Source: Maridesulfovibrio ferrireducens (GTDB lineage Bacteria; Desulfobacterota; Desulfovibrionia; Desulfovibrionales; Desulfovibrionaceae). From it: DNA of 64,000 nucleotides. The position numbers and the translations under genes are program-made. Positions 27,510-35,019 of this stretch are shown here, in pieces. How positions within the stretch are numbered: the first letter of the stretch is position 1; every line of letters starts with the position of its first letter. A model generated the notes under the pieces. That model did no database searches and was not told the origin of the DNA. It saw only the letters and a list, made by a program, of their open reading frames with translations. The stretch lies in NCBI RefSeq assembly GCF_900101105.1, contig NZ_FNGA01000006.1:61702-125701 (forward strand), written 5' to 3'.

Positions 27510-30112
27510 AAGGACCTCCCCTGCTCGGAAGATTGGATACTATAACTTGATAAGACAGCTTCTATGTCCTGCGCGAATTTAACCTGATAGTTTCGATAGG
27601 CATTAGAATCCGACATAACCATGTCAATTTGTCTGGTATGAACCAGCAAATATCCGGCAACGGCAAGTGCCTGCTCAACGGCTTCCGCCGCAACACCTTC
27701 AATTCTGGCAAAAAGCGAATCTTCCTTTACATCAACAATAAATCCCTGTTTTTCGAGAATTCCGGCAATTAACCAAGAACGAATCATGCGGCGCGACTTG
27801 TCCGCTCCCCCTCCGGAAAATTGGAAAAACGCATAATTTTCATCAGGGTCATCACCCGCATATCCTTCCACAGTGCAAAAATGGAAACCGAAGCGGGATT
27901 GAAGGTTGCAATAATTTCTGGACACTATGAAATAGTTACGGTCACCCATATTATTAGACATTCCCGGAGCCAGTGCCGGATTACATGCCGCTTCAGAAAT
28001 GACAGACATTAAACCGGCGGCCTGAACCGGAGGCGGTCCGTCCCACGGAATTTGCGTCATACCGATCCATAACGATTTCATAGCATTTGAATTGATATCG
28101 GAAAGACTTACATATTTATCATCAACCGAAGAAGAGGTTCCGCCCCCGAGATCGATCAGCCAGTACTGAAGTAAACGTTCTCCCTTCAATCTCTTGGCAT
28201 TTGCTGCGCACATAGCATTTTCACGGAACATTTCCGCCACAGCCTTTTCATGACAAAATCTGGTAATATCATGCAGCGATGCACAATTAGACGGTGTAAA
28301 TTCAGAAGAATCCGGGTCCGTCAACGAAAGCGGAACAATAAAAGGCAGAGTATTTCGTAAAGCTGTTATTACAGGATTATTCTGAGGCAGAACCGTAAGA
28401 TTATCCCGAGTATAATTTTGACCACTCAGAAACCCGCGATAAATCCTGCCCGTTGCAGTATTAACACTGACAACGCCGACTCCTGATAACTTTTCCACAG
28501 CTCCCGTAATTCCAATAAAAGCAGGAATTCCAAATTCTCTGGCAACATTCGCTAGATGTCCGGTCGCGCTGCCATGCTCTGAGATCAGAGCTCCGGCCCT
28601 CGGCAACAAAGCAGCAAGACGAGGTTTAGCATTATGAGTAAGTAAAATTGCGCCGTCGGGAAAATTAAACATGTCATCATCTGTTTCGACCATAACGACT
28701 TCACCGCAGGCAAAGCCGTGACTGGCTGGAATACAATTGCTCAAAATAGCGAGCGATTCATGTTCATCTTTTTTAGGAATTGAATCGCCATTGCTCTGCG
28801 ACTCAGCGACAGACAAGGGACGACATTGCAATATATAAATCTGACCGTCAGAAGATTTAACCCATTCAATATCCTGCGGACAATTGAAATGCTTTTCAAT
28901 CCTGAGCGCAATTTCAGCAAGTTCAATAATTACAGAATAAGGAATTGAAGGAACACCGCGTCTGTTTTCAGACATTTTAACTCTATTAATTTCACCATTT
29001 GACGAGCTTAGACATTGCCACTCTTTGTCGGCGATAAAAACATCACGAAGCGTACGATCCGCACGATCCATAACCCACGTATCCGCAAGTGCACTGCCGT
29101 CAACAATCGAACTGGGGTGACCCGGCACTCCGCTTATTATCAGAGCATTCTTGTGTTTTCCAATAGGATCACGAGTATATATGACTCCGCCCGCCACGGA
29201 TTCAATCATTTCAAGACATCCTACACACATGACAAGCTCATCTTCACGAAGACCCTGATTGAGCAGGTAAGTCATGGCGGTAGCAGAATACATGCTTGCA
29301 ACTACAGCCCGGTAAGAATCTGTTATGTTTTCGGGAGAAACACCCAAAACAGAAAGGAATTGACCCGCAAAACTGGCCTCTCCGGAATCTTCTCCTAAAG
29401 CACTGCTGCGTATTGCCAACCGTAAATCATGTCTGCCTTCCAAAAGTTCTGCGCAAGCCCCTTCGATAAAATCTTCAAGTTCAATCGGCATAGCGGCTAA
29501 ATCTATTGCATGTTTTATGCTTGCTTCCAGAGTTTGAAGCTCATTTAAATCATTACCGTCGGTTATCTGAATCAACCGGTTGATCTCATCATCCAGACCG
29601 GAATTTTCCATAAAAAACATAAAGGCTGAAGCTGTTATGGAAAACCCTTCAGGAACTTTAAGACCCAGCTCAGAACGAATTTCTCCAAGCATAGCCATTT
29701 TAGATCCTGTTTCGGAAATTGAATCTGCACAAATTTCATCCATAGTTAAAATCAACGGTCCTCGACACTGCTCAGCGCGGCTGTCCGAAGCTTTTTCCAT
29801 CTCCATAACAATAGTATTAAAAACATCTTTTAAAGCATCATATTTTCCGGGATTCATACGACATAAACGCTCTATCATCTGACGAACATTTGCCGAGACT
29901 TTAAGGCTTTGAGATCTCACGTGTGACATTCCGAAAAGAGAATTTAAACGAGCTTCTTCGCTCATCTCCGCCATAATTTCCAAAGCTTTATTGTTCGCGG
30001 CAAGTAGTAATCTGAAATTTTCGCAACGCGCGATAAACTGCCTTGATCCGTCATCCTTCGCAGTTGAAGGATTTCGTACAACTCTTGATATAATCTCAAA
30101 GATGGAACGCAT
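27506..30112 (-). CDS. PEP-synthase-like protein without the PEP-binding barrel
   Basis: 868 residues. About 110 helical N-terminal residues are followed by a PPDK_N-type ATP-grasp domain (~120-430) with the conserved patterns LGLKVPEGFSI, AIRSSALGEDSGEASFAGQ and DIEWVKSSDG...LQCRPL. Next comes a swivelling phospho-His domain (~455-545) with the candidate catalytic His519 in SATGHLANVAREFGIP. The C-terminal ~300 residues do not look like the TIM barrel that binds PEP or pyruvate in PpsA and PPDK. It could therefore phosphorylate itself from ATP but act on another substrate or protein. It lies within a two-component operon, overlapping the next kinase gene by 4 bp. Confidence 0.8.
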   Translation of the reverse strand: MRSIFEIISRVVRNPSTAKDDGSRQFIARCENFRLLLAANNKALEIMAEMSEEARLNSLFGMSHVRSQSLKVSANVRQMIERLCRMNPGKYDALKDVFNTIVMEMEKASDSRAEQCRGPLILTMDEICADSISETGSKMAMLGEIRSELGLKVPEGFSITASAFMFFMENSGLDDEINRLIQITDGNDLNELQTLEASIKHAIDLAAMPIELEDFIEGACAELLEGRHDLRLAIRSSALGEDSGEASFAGQFLSVLGVSPENITDSYRAVVASMYSATAMTYLLNQGLREDELVMCVGCLEMIESVAGGVIYTRDPIGKHKNALIISGVPGHPSSIVDGSALADTWVMDRADRTLRDVFIADKEWQCLSSSNGEINRVKMSENRRGVPSIPYSVIIELAEIALRIEKHFNCPQDIEWVKSSDGQIYILQCRPLSVAESQSNGDSIPKKDEHESLAILSNCIPASHGFACGEVVMVETDDDMFNFPDGAILLTHNAKPRLAALLPRAGALISEHGSATGHLANVAREFGIPAFIGITGAVEKLSGVGVVSVNTATGRIYRGFLSGQNYTRDNLTVLPQNNPVITALRNTLPFIVPLSLTDPDSSEFTPSNCASLHDITRFCHEKAVAEMFRENAMCAANAKRLKGERLLQYWLIDLGGGTSSSVDDKYVSLSDINSNAMKSLWIGMTQIPWDGPPPVQAAGLMSVISEAACNPALAPGMSNNMGDRNYFIVSRNYCNLQSRFGFHFCTVEGYAGDDPDENYAFFQFSGGGADKSRRMIRSWLIAGILEKQGFIVDVKEDSLFARIEGVAAEAVEQALAVAGYLLVHTRQIDMVMSDSNAYRNYQVKFAQDIEAVLSSYSIQSSEQGRSL

Positions 30113-30130
30113 AATTATCTCTCCGGCTGG

Positions 30131-30514
30131 TCAAACTAAATCGAGAGTCCGGGACCGAATCGCATCTAACATTTTGTAGTATAAATCTTCGGTTCCGACC
30201 GGCTTCAGCAAAAAGTCAAAAGCCCCGCATTCCATTCCCTCGACAAGAGCTTCAGATTTCGCATGCCCCGTTAAAATGATTACAGGAAGAGCAGGAGAAA
30301 CCGCCTTAATCTGCCGAAGTGTCTCAATGCCGTTCATACCGGGCATCATTACGTCTAAAACTACAACATCAAAGTCTGTAGCTTTTACAGCTTCGACAGC
30401 GTCCCGACCGCGACACGCCACACTGACTTCAACATTACGACGAACCAGCCTTCGCACATAAGCGTTAAGGAAATCGTTTTCATCATCTACCAACAGCAAC
30501 CTGATTTTCTTCAT
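30131..30514 (-). CDS. Receiver-only response regulator
   Basis: 127 residues, a single receiver: VDDENDF, phospho-acceptor Asp54 (VLDVMMPG), LTGHAK, LKPV. No output domain. It precedes the PEP-synthase-like gene by 18 bp and has a good ribosome-binding site (GAGGAG). A stable GC hairpin sits just upstream of it. Confidence 0.9.
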   Translation of the reverse strand: MKKIRLLLVDDENDFLNAYVRRLVRRNVEVSVACRGRDAVEAVKATDFDVVVLDVMMPGMNGIETLRQIKAVSPALPVIILTGHAKSEALVEGMECGAFDFLLKPVGTEDLYYKMLDAIRSRTLDLV

Positions 30515-30548
30515 GTCCTGATACTCCTCAAAAAGTTTCTTACCAGTG

Positions 30549-30575
30549 GGACCGGGGACTCTATGCCCCCGGTCC
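30549..30575 (-). other. Stable GC-rich hairpin between the Yip1-like gene and the receiver gene
   Basis: GGACCGGGG and CCCCGGTCC pair perfectly around a nine-base loop. No proper T-run follows on the minus strand, so it is more likely an mRNA-stabilising or partial-termination element than a full terminator. Confidence 0.5.
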
Positions 30576-30640
30576 TGTCGGGTGAGGGAGTGAGAGCAGG
30601 GTCATGTTGTGGGCAGATAAAAATTGTTATGGCTTAACCT

Positions 30641-31189
30641 CTACCCGAACATTGACCGCAATTCCAAAACCAACGGAGCGGCTGTCCAAAAAAATATTAA
30701 TAGTAAAACACCAGTTATTATAACTAAAAAAGCCGCCTGCATCTTTCCTAAACCGCAAGCTTTTACCAGACCGATTCCTACAAGCACGGCGCGAACAGGC
30801 TCCAAGACCATTGCAAGACCGGGAATCCATGAGATGACCATGAGAGCTCCACCGGCGTAAGCATAGACATTAAAAACCTTACCGTATGGCACTCTGCTCC
30901 GGGTCGACATACTGATCATACAAAAGGAGAAAGCAGCTCCGAGCGCAGGCATAAAAACGGCGTTAATCATCATAATAACGCCCATGGTGAGGGAATTTTC
31001 AAAAAAATATGTCATGCTTACCGAGCAATAAAAAATTCCCGAAATCATTAAAAAGAATAGTGCCCGCCTAGACCCACTCTCGTCTGCAACACTTTCAAAA
31101 TATTTAGCAGGGGAACGCATAATCGCGAAAAGAGTATCCATGTACTCCCTGATTCCCATCTTTTCAGCCTGCGTGCATGAAGCTTCCAT
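30641..31189 (-). CDS. Yip1-domain-like membrane protein
   Basis: 182 residues with a soluble head (residues 1-40, IMRSPAKYFESV being typical of Yip1-domain proteins) and five hydrophobic segments. Bacterial Yip1-like proteins have no settled function. It begins 10 bp after the 50-residue membrane peptide and directly follows the DASS transporter, so it is likely made with it. AGGAGG precedes the ATG. Confidence 0.75.
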   Translation of the reverse strand: MEASCTQAEKMGIREYMDTLFAIMRSPAKYFESVADESGSRRALFFLMISGIFYCSVSMTYFFENSLTMGVIMMINAVFMPALGAAFSFCMISMSTRSRVPYGKVFNVYAYAGGALMVISWIPGLAMVLEPVRAVLVGIGLVKACGLGKMQAAFLVIITGVLLLIFFWTAAPLVLELRSMFG

Positions 31190-31199
31190 AACCTTCCTC

Positions 31200-31352
31200 C
31201 TAGCCTATTAATCGATTTAAACCTTCAACCATGCCCCAAACGAGCATGACAAGCGTGAAAACAAAAAGAAATCTCCGCTCGGTTTGCTTTGAAAAATATG
31301 TGGAGCCGTTTTCATAAACAAAGAGCTGTTCTTTTTTTTCATTGCTTTTCAT
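31200..31352 (-). CDS. 50-residue single-span membrane peptide
   Basis: A small gene lying between the DASS transporter and the Yip1-like gene. It starts with ATG at 31352, eight bases behind a consensus AGGAGG, and stops with TAG 10 bp before the next start. The N-terminal ~25 residues are charged (MKSNEKKEQLFVYENG), and about 20 hydrophobic residues (FLFVFTLVMLVWGMVEG) form one membrane helix. Position and layout suggest an accessory subunit or regulator of the transporter. I do not recognise a family. Confidence 0.72.
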   Translation of the reverse strand: MKSNEKKEQLFVYENGSTYFSKQTERRFLFVFTLVMLVWGMVEGLNRLIG

Positions 31353-31425
31353 AATGTTACCCTCCTGGCCCGGCGGCCCCCTTAAAGGGGAAACCGCCGG
31401 GGTATATAAACCTGATTATCGTTTT

Positions 31426-33276
31426 TTAAAATCCCGGTAAGCTACCGAATCCAATTCCACACCAGTATAATGATGTGAGAAGGACAATCATAATGTTGGC
31501 GATAAACCACATAGGCACCCCGACTCTAAGGTAATCCTTAGGCTCAAGATATCCTGAGGCGTATACAATTGCGTTAGGGGGAGTTCCGATAATAAGACAG
31601 TATGCAAAGGAAGATGAAATAGCTGTAGCCATTGCCATAAACGGCAGGAACGTTGTTCCCGGATGGACAATACTAGCCATATTCAAAGTGATAGGACCAA
31701 CTGCGGCCGCGGCCGGACCGTCAGCCATTAAGTTTGTCAGCACAGCTGTCAAACCATTCGAGGTCAACATGAGTGGAATACCCTTATCCATACCAAGCGG
31801 AGCAAGAGTATCAATAACAGACTGAGCTAACCAATATGCAGCACCGGTCTTATCCAATGTACGACCAAAGATGATTGCACCAGCGTAGAGCCAGACTACA
31901 CCCCAGTCGACCTTCTCCTGATAATCGCGCCAGTTAACAACACCGGTCAACAGATAGGCCACAGCTCCGGCAACGGCTATTACACCGATACCCAGACGGA
32001 TAGGATAGATTCCCATGTTGAAGAATGCCTTCTCAGTAAACCAACCAAAGACCATGAAAACAAAGATGATCATGGCCCAGATCTGATTCCTGTCCCACTT
32101 ACCCATCTTTGCTATTTCACCTTCAAGATGACGCATAGCTGGAGCAAGAGAAGTAATCCTCGGCTTAAACACGGTATTGGTCACAATCCATGTGAACGGA
32201 ATCATAACAATAACAAACGGCATACAATACATGATCCACTGGGCATAACCAATGTCCATGCCGAACATGTCTGACAAATAAGTCATCATAATAACGTTTC
32301 GTGCACCACCGGAAGGAGCACCAGGGCCACCAATATTACAGGCCATAGCAATCGCAATCATCAGCATCTTGGCAAGTTCCTTATCTTCAGGAATCTCGTC
32401 AGTAAGACTATTCTGATAAAGCAACATACCGATTGGCAGGAACATTGCTGCCAGTGCATGGTCTGAAATAAACGCGGCAAGTGGACTGATTACAAGGAAG
32501 AATATCAACGTAATCCAGCGCACATTAGGAACTGCCAGTTTTTTAAACATGAGCAGACACATTCTCTTATCCACTCCCGTCTTAACGAAAGCGGCCGCGA
32601 ACATCAGCGAACCCATGATAAACCAACAGGCGTCAGACCAGTAAAGACTTGCAACCTCACTTCGTGAGACGACTCCGGTAAAGACAAGAATTAAGCCGAT
32701 ACAAAATGCTACACCGGGAAGCGGCATACATTCCGTCATGAAGCAGAAGACAACAAAGACAACCATAGCGATGGAAACCTTGATTTTCCACGCTCCTTTA
32801 TCAGCACTCTTCTTTTCTGAGGAGGATAAATCCTCATACGAAAGATTCTTGTTTCGAAGATCAAACGCTTTCTTCATTACCGTTATATAAGCGGCGTCTG
32901 AAAGATTGGTATCCACGTAAGCAAGAGCCTTTTCCAAATTGGCTGGATCAGCTTTAATCTTGTACTTCTTCAGCCACTTAGCATTACGCTTCATGAAACG
33001 AGTCTTGGATAAAGCTCCCATGCGCATGTTTTGTTCCATCATCTGAGCAGTCAAAATCTGCCACTGCTCAACTTCAGAACCTTTGGAGTTAAAAAGTTGT
33101 TCACTAATATAATTAGTTACAACCTTCGGGCCAACGGAATACTGCATTCCCACCTTTTTCATTCCCTGTGTTGCGGGAAAAAGAAGGATCACCGTAAAGA
33201 TTACTACTGGGATTATCAGCAACTTCCAGTTGACGAACTTATCGTAACCTGTCGCCGCTTTTTCTGCTTGTGCCAT
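31426..33276 (-). CDS. DASS/SLC13-family sodium:anion symporter
   Basis: 616 residues with a dozen or so hydrophobic segments. The two Na+/substrate signature loops of the family are recognisable: GGPGAPSGGARN in the first half and IIGTPPNAIVYASG near the C-terminus. DASS carriers move dicarboxylates, citrate or sulfate with Na+. Which anion is used here is not readable, and sulfate reducers use DASS proteins as candidate sulfate importers too. Unusual is the N-terminus: one membrane helix (about 18-37) and then ~125 mostly charged residues before the main membrane part. GAGGTG precedes the ATG. It is placed between regulators in the same transcript. Confidence 0.92.
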   Translation of the reverse strand: MAQAEKAATGYDKFVNWKLLIIPVVIFTVILLFPATQGMKKVGMQYSVGPKVVTNYISEQLFNSKGSEVEQWQILTAQMMEQNMRMGALSKTRFMKRNAKWLKKYKIKADPANLEKALAYVDTNLSDAAYITVMKKAFDLRNKNLSYEDLSSSEKKSADKGAWKIKVSIAMVVFVVFCFMTECMPLPGVAFCIGLILVFTGVVSRSEVASLYWSDACWFIMGSLMFAAAFVKTGVDKRMCLLMFKKLAVPNVRWITLIFFLVISPLAAFISDHALAAMFLPIGMLLYQNSLTDEIPEDKELAKMLMIAIAMACNIGGPGAPSGGARNVIMMTYLSDMFGMDIGYAQWIMYCMPFVIVMIPFTWIVTNTVFKPRITSLAPAMRHLEGEIAKMGKWDRNQIWAMIIFVFMVFGWFTEKAFFNMGIYPIRLGIGVIAVAGAVAYLLTGVVNWRDYQEKVDWGVVWLYAGAIIFGRTLDKTGAAYWLAQSVIDTLAPLGMDKGIPLMLTSNGLTAVLTNLMADGPAAAAVGPITLNMASIVHPGTTFLPFMAMATAISSSFAYCLIIGTPPNAIVYASGYLEPKDYLRVGVPMWFIANIMIVLLTSLYWCGIGFGSLPGF

Positions 33277-33307
33277 ATTTCACCTCTATCGCTTTACTTC
33301 AGTATAA

Positions 33308-34207
33308 TTAACTCGATGAGATTATCCGGGCGATCTCATAGAAGAGTTCCTGCTCCCGGACGATGCCTATATCCCTGCCTTCCTTCTGAACAACCATGCG
33401 CCGTGCAGGCATTGTCACCATATTGTTGGCAACATCCATTAGGTTTGCGTCAAAACTGATTGTCGGAAGAGTCGCAGACATCAGTTCACGCACAGGTTTA
33501 TTCATGATTTCTTTAACGCGGGAAGTGAAAAGCCCCTGCCAGAACATGGCTGAATACTGCAGACTGTCCGCCGTAGAAGGTTTAGGAGCTGTCAGATAAG
33601 CGGGCCTGATTTCATTGATAAGGTTTAAGGGATTAAGTATGCCTGCAACGCTGCCGTTGGGATTAGTGACCACAACCGAACGATGCCCTGTGTCCATCAA
33701 CTTATTTGTAGCCACAAATTCACTCATGGCCTTTTTCAGTGCTGCGATGGCATCACGCACGGTGCTGTTATCCGGAATCAGGGTATAGTCATCCAGAGGA
33801 ATCATTATTTGCTCTGCCAGCTTCTCCTGATAAGGCTTTTTGGAAACAGAAGCATGAGCGTCATGAATTTTATCAGCCAAAAGATCGATATCACATGGCT
33901 TGGCAAGAAAATCGAACGCGCCTGTTTTATGAGCTTTCATGGCACCGGACAGATCACCGTGACCTGTAAGCATAATTATTGGAAGATCAGGCTTAAGAGC
34001 CTTAATCCGTGCCAATGTTTCATGTCCGTCCATTCCGCTCATCTTCACATCCAGAATAACTACATCCGGATTTTCCCCCAGTTTTTCCAGTGCTTCTTCA
34101 CCACTCTCCGCCAGGACTGTTTCAAATCCTTTGCGGGACAGTATCTTAGCTGTCGTGTTACGGAAGCGTTCCTCATCGTCGACCATGAGGACCTTAATCT
34201 TACTCAT
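33308..34207 (-). CDS. Response regulator with receiver and CBS pair
   Basis: 299 residues. The receiver domain (1-120) has VDDEERF, phospho-acceptor Asp53 (ILDVKMSG), LTGHG and AKPC. It is followed by two CBS repeats (about 135-195 and 235-298, for example VKEIMNKPVRELMS...RRMVVQKEG). CBS pairs bind adenine nucleotides, so phosphorylation and energy charge could be read together. It has no DNA-binding domain. The ATG at 34207 follows AAGGAGG; a TTG six bases upstream is a less likely start. It is the gene directly before the DASS transporter (31 bp), so a role in controlling transport activity is plausible. Confidence 0.9.
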   Translation of the reverse strand: MSKIKVLMVDDEERFRNTTAKILSRKGFETVLAESGEEALEKLGENPDVVILDVKMSGMDGHETLARIKALKPDLPIIMLTGHGDLSGAMKAHKTGAFDFLAKPCDIDLLADKIHDAHASVSKKPYQEKLAEQIMIPLDDYTLIPDNSTVRDAIAALKKAMSEFVATNKLMDTGHRSVVVTNPNGSVAGILNPLNLINEIRPAYLTAPKPSTADSLQYSAMFWQGLFTSRVKEIMNKPVRELMSATLPTISFDANLMDVANNMVTMPARRMVVQKEGRDIGIVREQELFYEIARIISSS

Positions 34208-34236
34208 TATCAACCTCCTTGAAGTTCTATCAATTT

Positions 34237-34665
34237 TTACTTTCTACCTTCGACGACATCAGCCATCCGGGCGGAAAGAATTTTCTTCTTGTGGCGTGAA
34301 ACTTTTTCAAAAGCCTCCTCAACCTTCCCAAGAATGTCCTTCATACTCACCGGCTTAACCAGGAAATCCATCGCACCCAGCTTCAGACCTTCCACTGCGG
34401 ACTCCATCGTTGCGTGTCCCGTGAGAATGATCACTTCGATAAGCGGGTAATCTTTCTTGATACGCTGCAAAGTTTCCATGCCATCCATTCCAGGCATCTT
34501 TATATCGAGAAAGATTACATGTACGTCTTCAGTCCTAAGCAGTTCGAGAGCATCCTTTCCGGACGTTGATGTAAAAACATCAATCCCCATCTTCTCGAAA
34601 AGTTTTTTTGTTGTGCTGAGCAGACGCTCTTCGTCATCTACAAGCATGATTTTCATCTGTTCCAT
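34237..34665 (-). CDS. Receiver-only response regulator (first gene of operon)
   Basis: 142 residues, one receiver: VDDEERL, phospho-acceptor Asp54 (FLDIKMPG), LTGHAT, VKPV. The C-terminal ~20 residues are basic (SRHKKKILSARM) with no recognised output domain. It is the first gene behind a consensus sigma-54 promoter at 34785-34800 and is followed at 29 bp by the receiver-CBS gene. Confidence 0.9.
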   Translation of the reverse strand: MEQMKIMLVDDEERLLSTTKKLFEKMGIDVFTSTSGKDALELLRTEDVHVIFLDIKMPGMDGMETLQRIKKDYPLIEVIILTGHATMESAVEGLKLGAMDFLVKPVSMKDILGKVEEAFEKVSRHKKKILSARMADVVEGRK

Positions 34666-34784
34666 AGCTGTCTCGCATTGTGTCTGACTTCATTTTAGGT
34701 GAAGCCAAACACCTTAATCTGGTTGCTTGTGACTTCTCCGTGCCTTTTCCCAACTTGTTTTTACGAATTTCTAACACTTACTTT

Positions 34785-34800
34785 TGCAACCAGCGTGCCA
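34785..34800 (-). promoter_or_regulatory. Sigma-54 promoter of the DASS/two-component operon
   Basis: Reading the minus strand: TGGCACGCTGGTTGCA, an exact match to the TGGCACGNNNNTTGCA consensus with GG and GC ten bases apart. Transcription would start near 34774, about 110 bases before the first ATG (34665). TCGCAAAA lies 33 bp upstream (34833-34840), a motif that recurs before other sigma-54-like sites here. Confidence 0.85.
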
Positions 34801-34887
34801 AGCCAAACACACTGAAATAATTAACTTTAATCTCGCAAAAACACATTTAAAGGTTAAACAATCAAGCAAAAAAAGAAATTCTACCCC

Positions 34888-34941
34888 AAAAAAAAATCCT
34901 TCTTGCCCAGCAATTTTCTGCTGAGTCAAAAAGGATTTTTA
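34888..34941 (-). terminator. Terminator of the 35.0-kb kinase
   Basis: On the minus strand AAAAATCCTT pairs with AAGGATTTTT, with an inner CAGCA/TGCTG stem, followed by a long T-run, about 80 bp after the stop codon. Confidence 0.85.
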
Positions 34942-35019
34942 AAAGTATTAATATTAGAATTCGCTACAAGTGATAAACCTTAAACGCATGCACTGTTAAA
35001 AAAACTCTATGATTCAAAA

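Larger units (their letters stand above)
34666..35019. other. 354-bp intergenic region holding a terminator and a sigma-54 promoter
   Basis: It contains, from right to left on the minus strand, the terminator of the Cache kinase (34888-34941), the TCGCAAAA motif and the sigma-54 promoter of the next operon. I see no additional gene. Confidence 0.7.
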
